A DNA stretch of 21,368 bases. Origin: JBDRMN01 sp043812055 (GTDB lineage Bacteria > Patescibacteriota > Gracilibacteria > JAHISY01). Location of the stretch: contig JBDRMN010000053.1 of the NCBI GenBank assembly GCA_043812055.1, positions 1-21,368 of the forward strand, in the 5' to 3' direction. Shown here piece by piece: positions 20,168 through 21,368 of this stretch (its first letter is position 1; every line of letters starts with the position of its first letter). Both the position numbers and the translations under genes were made by a program. The notes beneath the pieces are model-generated. The model was given only the letters and a program-made list of their open reading frames with translations. It made no database searches and was not told the DNA's origin.

Positions 20168-21368
20168 TTACTCCCATTCAATCGTCCCCGGCGGCTTATT
20201 CGTCAGATCATAAAACACATGCTCGACACCGGGTAACTTGGCAATTCGCTTGGCCATCTCACTGACCGCTCCTTTCGGCAAGCGTGAGAACGAAGCAGTC
20301 ATTGCCTCCTGCGAATCAATCGGCCGCAAGATCACAGATTCTGAATCACCGTTAACTGAAACCGGCGCCAACACCACTGGCATTTGCCATACCTTGTTGT
20401 ACAACTTTTTACTGACGAGAACTTTGTTGGCCAGTGCGTCAGCCTCACGGGCAAGCTCCAGGCGTGGTCGTGTAAGTTTCGCGAACTTACCCTGGAAACT
20501 CCGGGGAGCCTTGGTCGAAGTCAGACAAAACAAGACTCTGTTTACGTCTTTGAATTTATTCACCGTCCAAGTCGCAATCTCATCGAGCTTTTTCCAGTCC
20601 CGCTTCGCTGTGAAAAGGACCACCGGATGAGCGTAGGTCCGCGCATCACCCTGGACGCCGACGGAACGAATCGGCAAGACTTTTCCTTTCAATTTCCACT
20701 TCCGGTTAATCTCGGTCTCAATCTTGTTTGTCGTGGAACATTTTTCCGGTGAACCGCAGAGCACCCGTACTCCGAGTCCGGGTCCCGGGAAGGGATGACG
20801 ACCGATGAGACTGGCCGGTAGCTTCAGTTTTTTACCAAGCTCACGCACCTCATCCTTATAAAGTTGCGCCAGTGGTTCGACGACCAAACCTTTTTCGATC
20901 ATCTGCTCAATCTCGACAACCCGGTTGTGGTGGGTCTTGATCTTGTCCGCATTCTCTGTGCCGGCCGACTCGATCGTATCCGGGTAAATCGTCCCCTGGC
21001 CGAGCAGCCATTCTCGCGGATTGAAGTGTAAACGTTTCAAGGCCTTACGTTGAACCTTGAGAAACACTCTCCCGATCACTCGCCGTTTTTCCTCAGGGTC
21101 GGTGACATTGCGCAGAGCCGAGAGGAAATGTCCGCTGGCGTTCACAACCTTCAGATTACGGAAGCCTACTTTTTTCAAACTCTTTTGAACCTGATCCACC
21201 TCTCCCTCACGCAGCAAGCCATGATCAATGAAAAGCCCAAAGACATTCGCCTTGCCCAATGCCTTTTCCAACAAGGCAAACCCTACTGCCGAATCCACAC
21301 CTCCGCTAACGAGCATGAAGACTTTGCGTTTGCCCACTTGCTTCTTGACACGCGTAATCTCGTCTCGC
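20168..21368 (-). CDS. guaA: GMP synthase (glutamine-hydrolysing), ATP-PPase and dimerisation part; gene continues past the window
   Basis: The frame is open to the window edge and 10 codons of it (RDEITRVKKQ) precede the GTG at 21337, matching the linker that joins the glutamine amidotransferase domain to the ATP pyrophosphatase domain. So this is the C-terminal part of a normal GuaA and not a short stand-alone enzyme. Visible motifs are the P-loop SGGVDS, LFIDHGLLREGE, the lid HHNRV region, GRHPFPGPGLGVR and the end PPGTIEWE, identical to the family. It aminates XMP to GMP. No promoter or start can be judged here. The 3' end abuts the solo repeat element. Confidence 0.94.
   Translation of the reverse strand, partial: RDEITRVKKQVGKRKVFMLVSGGVDSAVGFALLEKALGKANVFGLFIDHGLLREGEVDQVQKSLKKVGFRNLKVVNASGHFLSALRNVTDPEEKRRVIGRVFLKVQRKALKRLHFNPREWLLGQGTIYPDTIESAGTENADKIKTHHNRVVEIEQMIEKGLVVEPLAQLYKDEVRELGKKLKLPASLIGRHPFPGPGLGVRVLCGSPEKCSTTNKIETEINRKWKLKGKVLPIRSVGVQGDARTYAHPVVLFTAKRDWKKLDEIATWTVNKFKDVNRVLFCLTSTKAPRSFQGKFAKLTRPRLELAREADALANKVLVSKKLYNKVWQMPVVLAPVSVNGDSESVILRPIDSQEAMTASFSRLPKGAVSEMAKRIAKLPGVEHVFYDLTNKPPGTIEWE

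Noticed and set aside
20168..21337. A stand-alone GuaA ATP-PPase subunit starting at the GTG at 21337.
   Set aside because: The frame is open upstream and RDEITRVKKQ matches the inter-domain linker of full-length GuaA, so the gene simply continues past the window.
1..21368. UGA = glycine code (as in some Gracilibacteria).
   Set aside because: TGA closes the second kinase, ricT, the HTH gene, aroC and others at the expected family C-termini.
1..21368. tRNA, rRNA or known riboswitch genes.
   Set aside because: No cloverleaf-like, rRNA-like or known aptamer-like sequence was recognised by eye; a covariance-model search was not possible.

Overview
The window looks like chromosome from a small-genome, poorly characterised bacterium. 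My best guess is a Patescibacteria/CPR lineage, possibly near Peregrinibacteria or Gracilibacteria, but this rests on style and not on a marker gene. The reasons are compact one-gene functions, an almost complete lack of Shine-Dalgarno sites, short proteins with many paralogue-like membrane kinases, a small type IV pilin, and intergenic spaces filled with degenerate repeats. TGA is used as a stop (ends of the second kinase, ricT, aroC and others), so the UGA=Gly code of some Gracilibacteria is excluded.

Layout. 1-174 (-) is the 5' end of secD. 175-832 carries no gene but holds a structured element: two 38-bp direct repeats, an outer inverted repeat and four hairpins. 833-5400 (+) is a signalling operon: two tandem paralogous membrane histidine kinases (multi-TM, GAF-like, HisKA, HATPase) and a stand-alone receiver. 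A convergent cupin (5406-5813, -) follows. 6001-9382 (+) holds grpE, holB, ricT and a TPR protein; holB-ricT is a pairing also known from Firmicutes. From 9440 to 14259 the - strand carries a four-helix-bundle (S23-type) gene inside an inverted-repeat element, yifB/comM, uppP, a YjdF-like membrane protein and aroC (direction of transcription: aroC, YjdF-like, uppP, yifB). 14260-14704 is AT-rich with phased TTTAATTA sites and leads into four tiny + strand ORFs (excisionase-like HTH, zinc ribbon, unknown, one-helix). A bidirectional terminator at 15507-15537 separates them from a - strand series: type IV pilin, sugar nucleotidyltransferase, metG, a DUF4349-type membrane protein and the ATP-PPase/dimerisation part of guaA, which runs off the right edge.

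The genes are mostly housekeeping: protein export and folding, DNA replication clamp loading, shikimate, purine and lipid-carrier metabolism, and tRNA charging. The sensory operon and the pilin give the cell-surface theme. No complete defence system, prophage, CRISPR array, rRNA or tRNA was seen.

The most unusual content is between the genes. Many intergenic spaces are made of short degenerate words (GACTTAA/GACTCAA, CCTGTAACCTG, CCAAGAACC, AATTTCTAATTTTCAATTT and others). Several are laid out as long imperfect hairpins, and several run right up to the next start codon. Related sequence also lies inside two coding regions (uppP loop, DUF4349 C-terminus). One such element carries the four-helix-bundle gene, and a second copy without the gene lies at 19939-20096, which suggests a mobile or formerly mobile unit.
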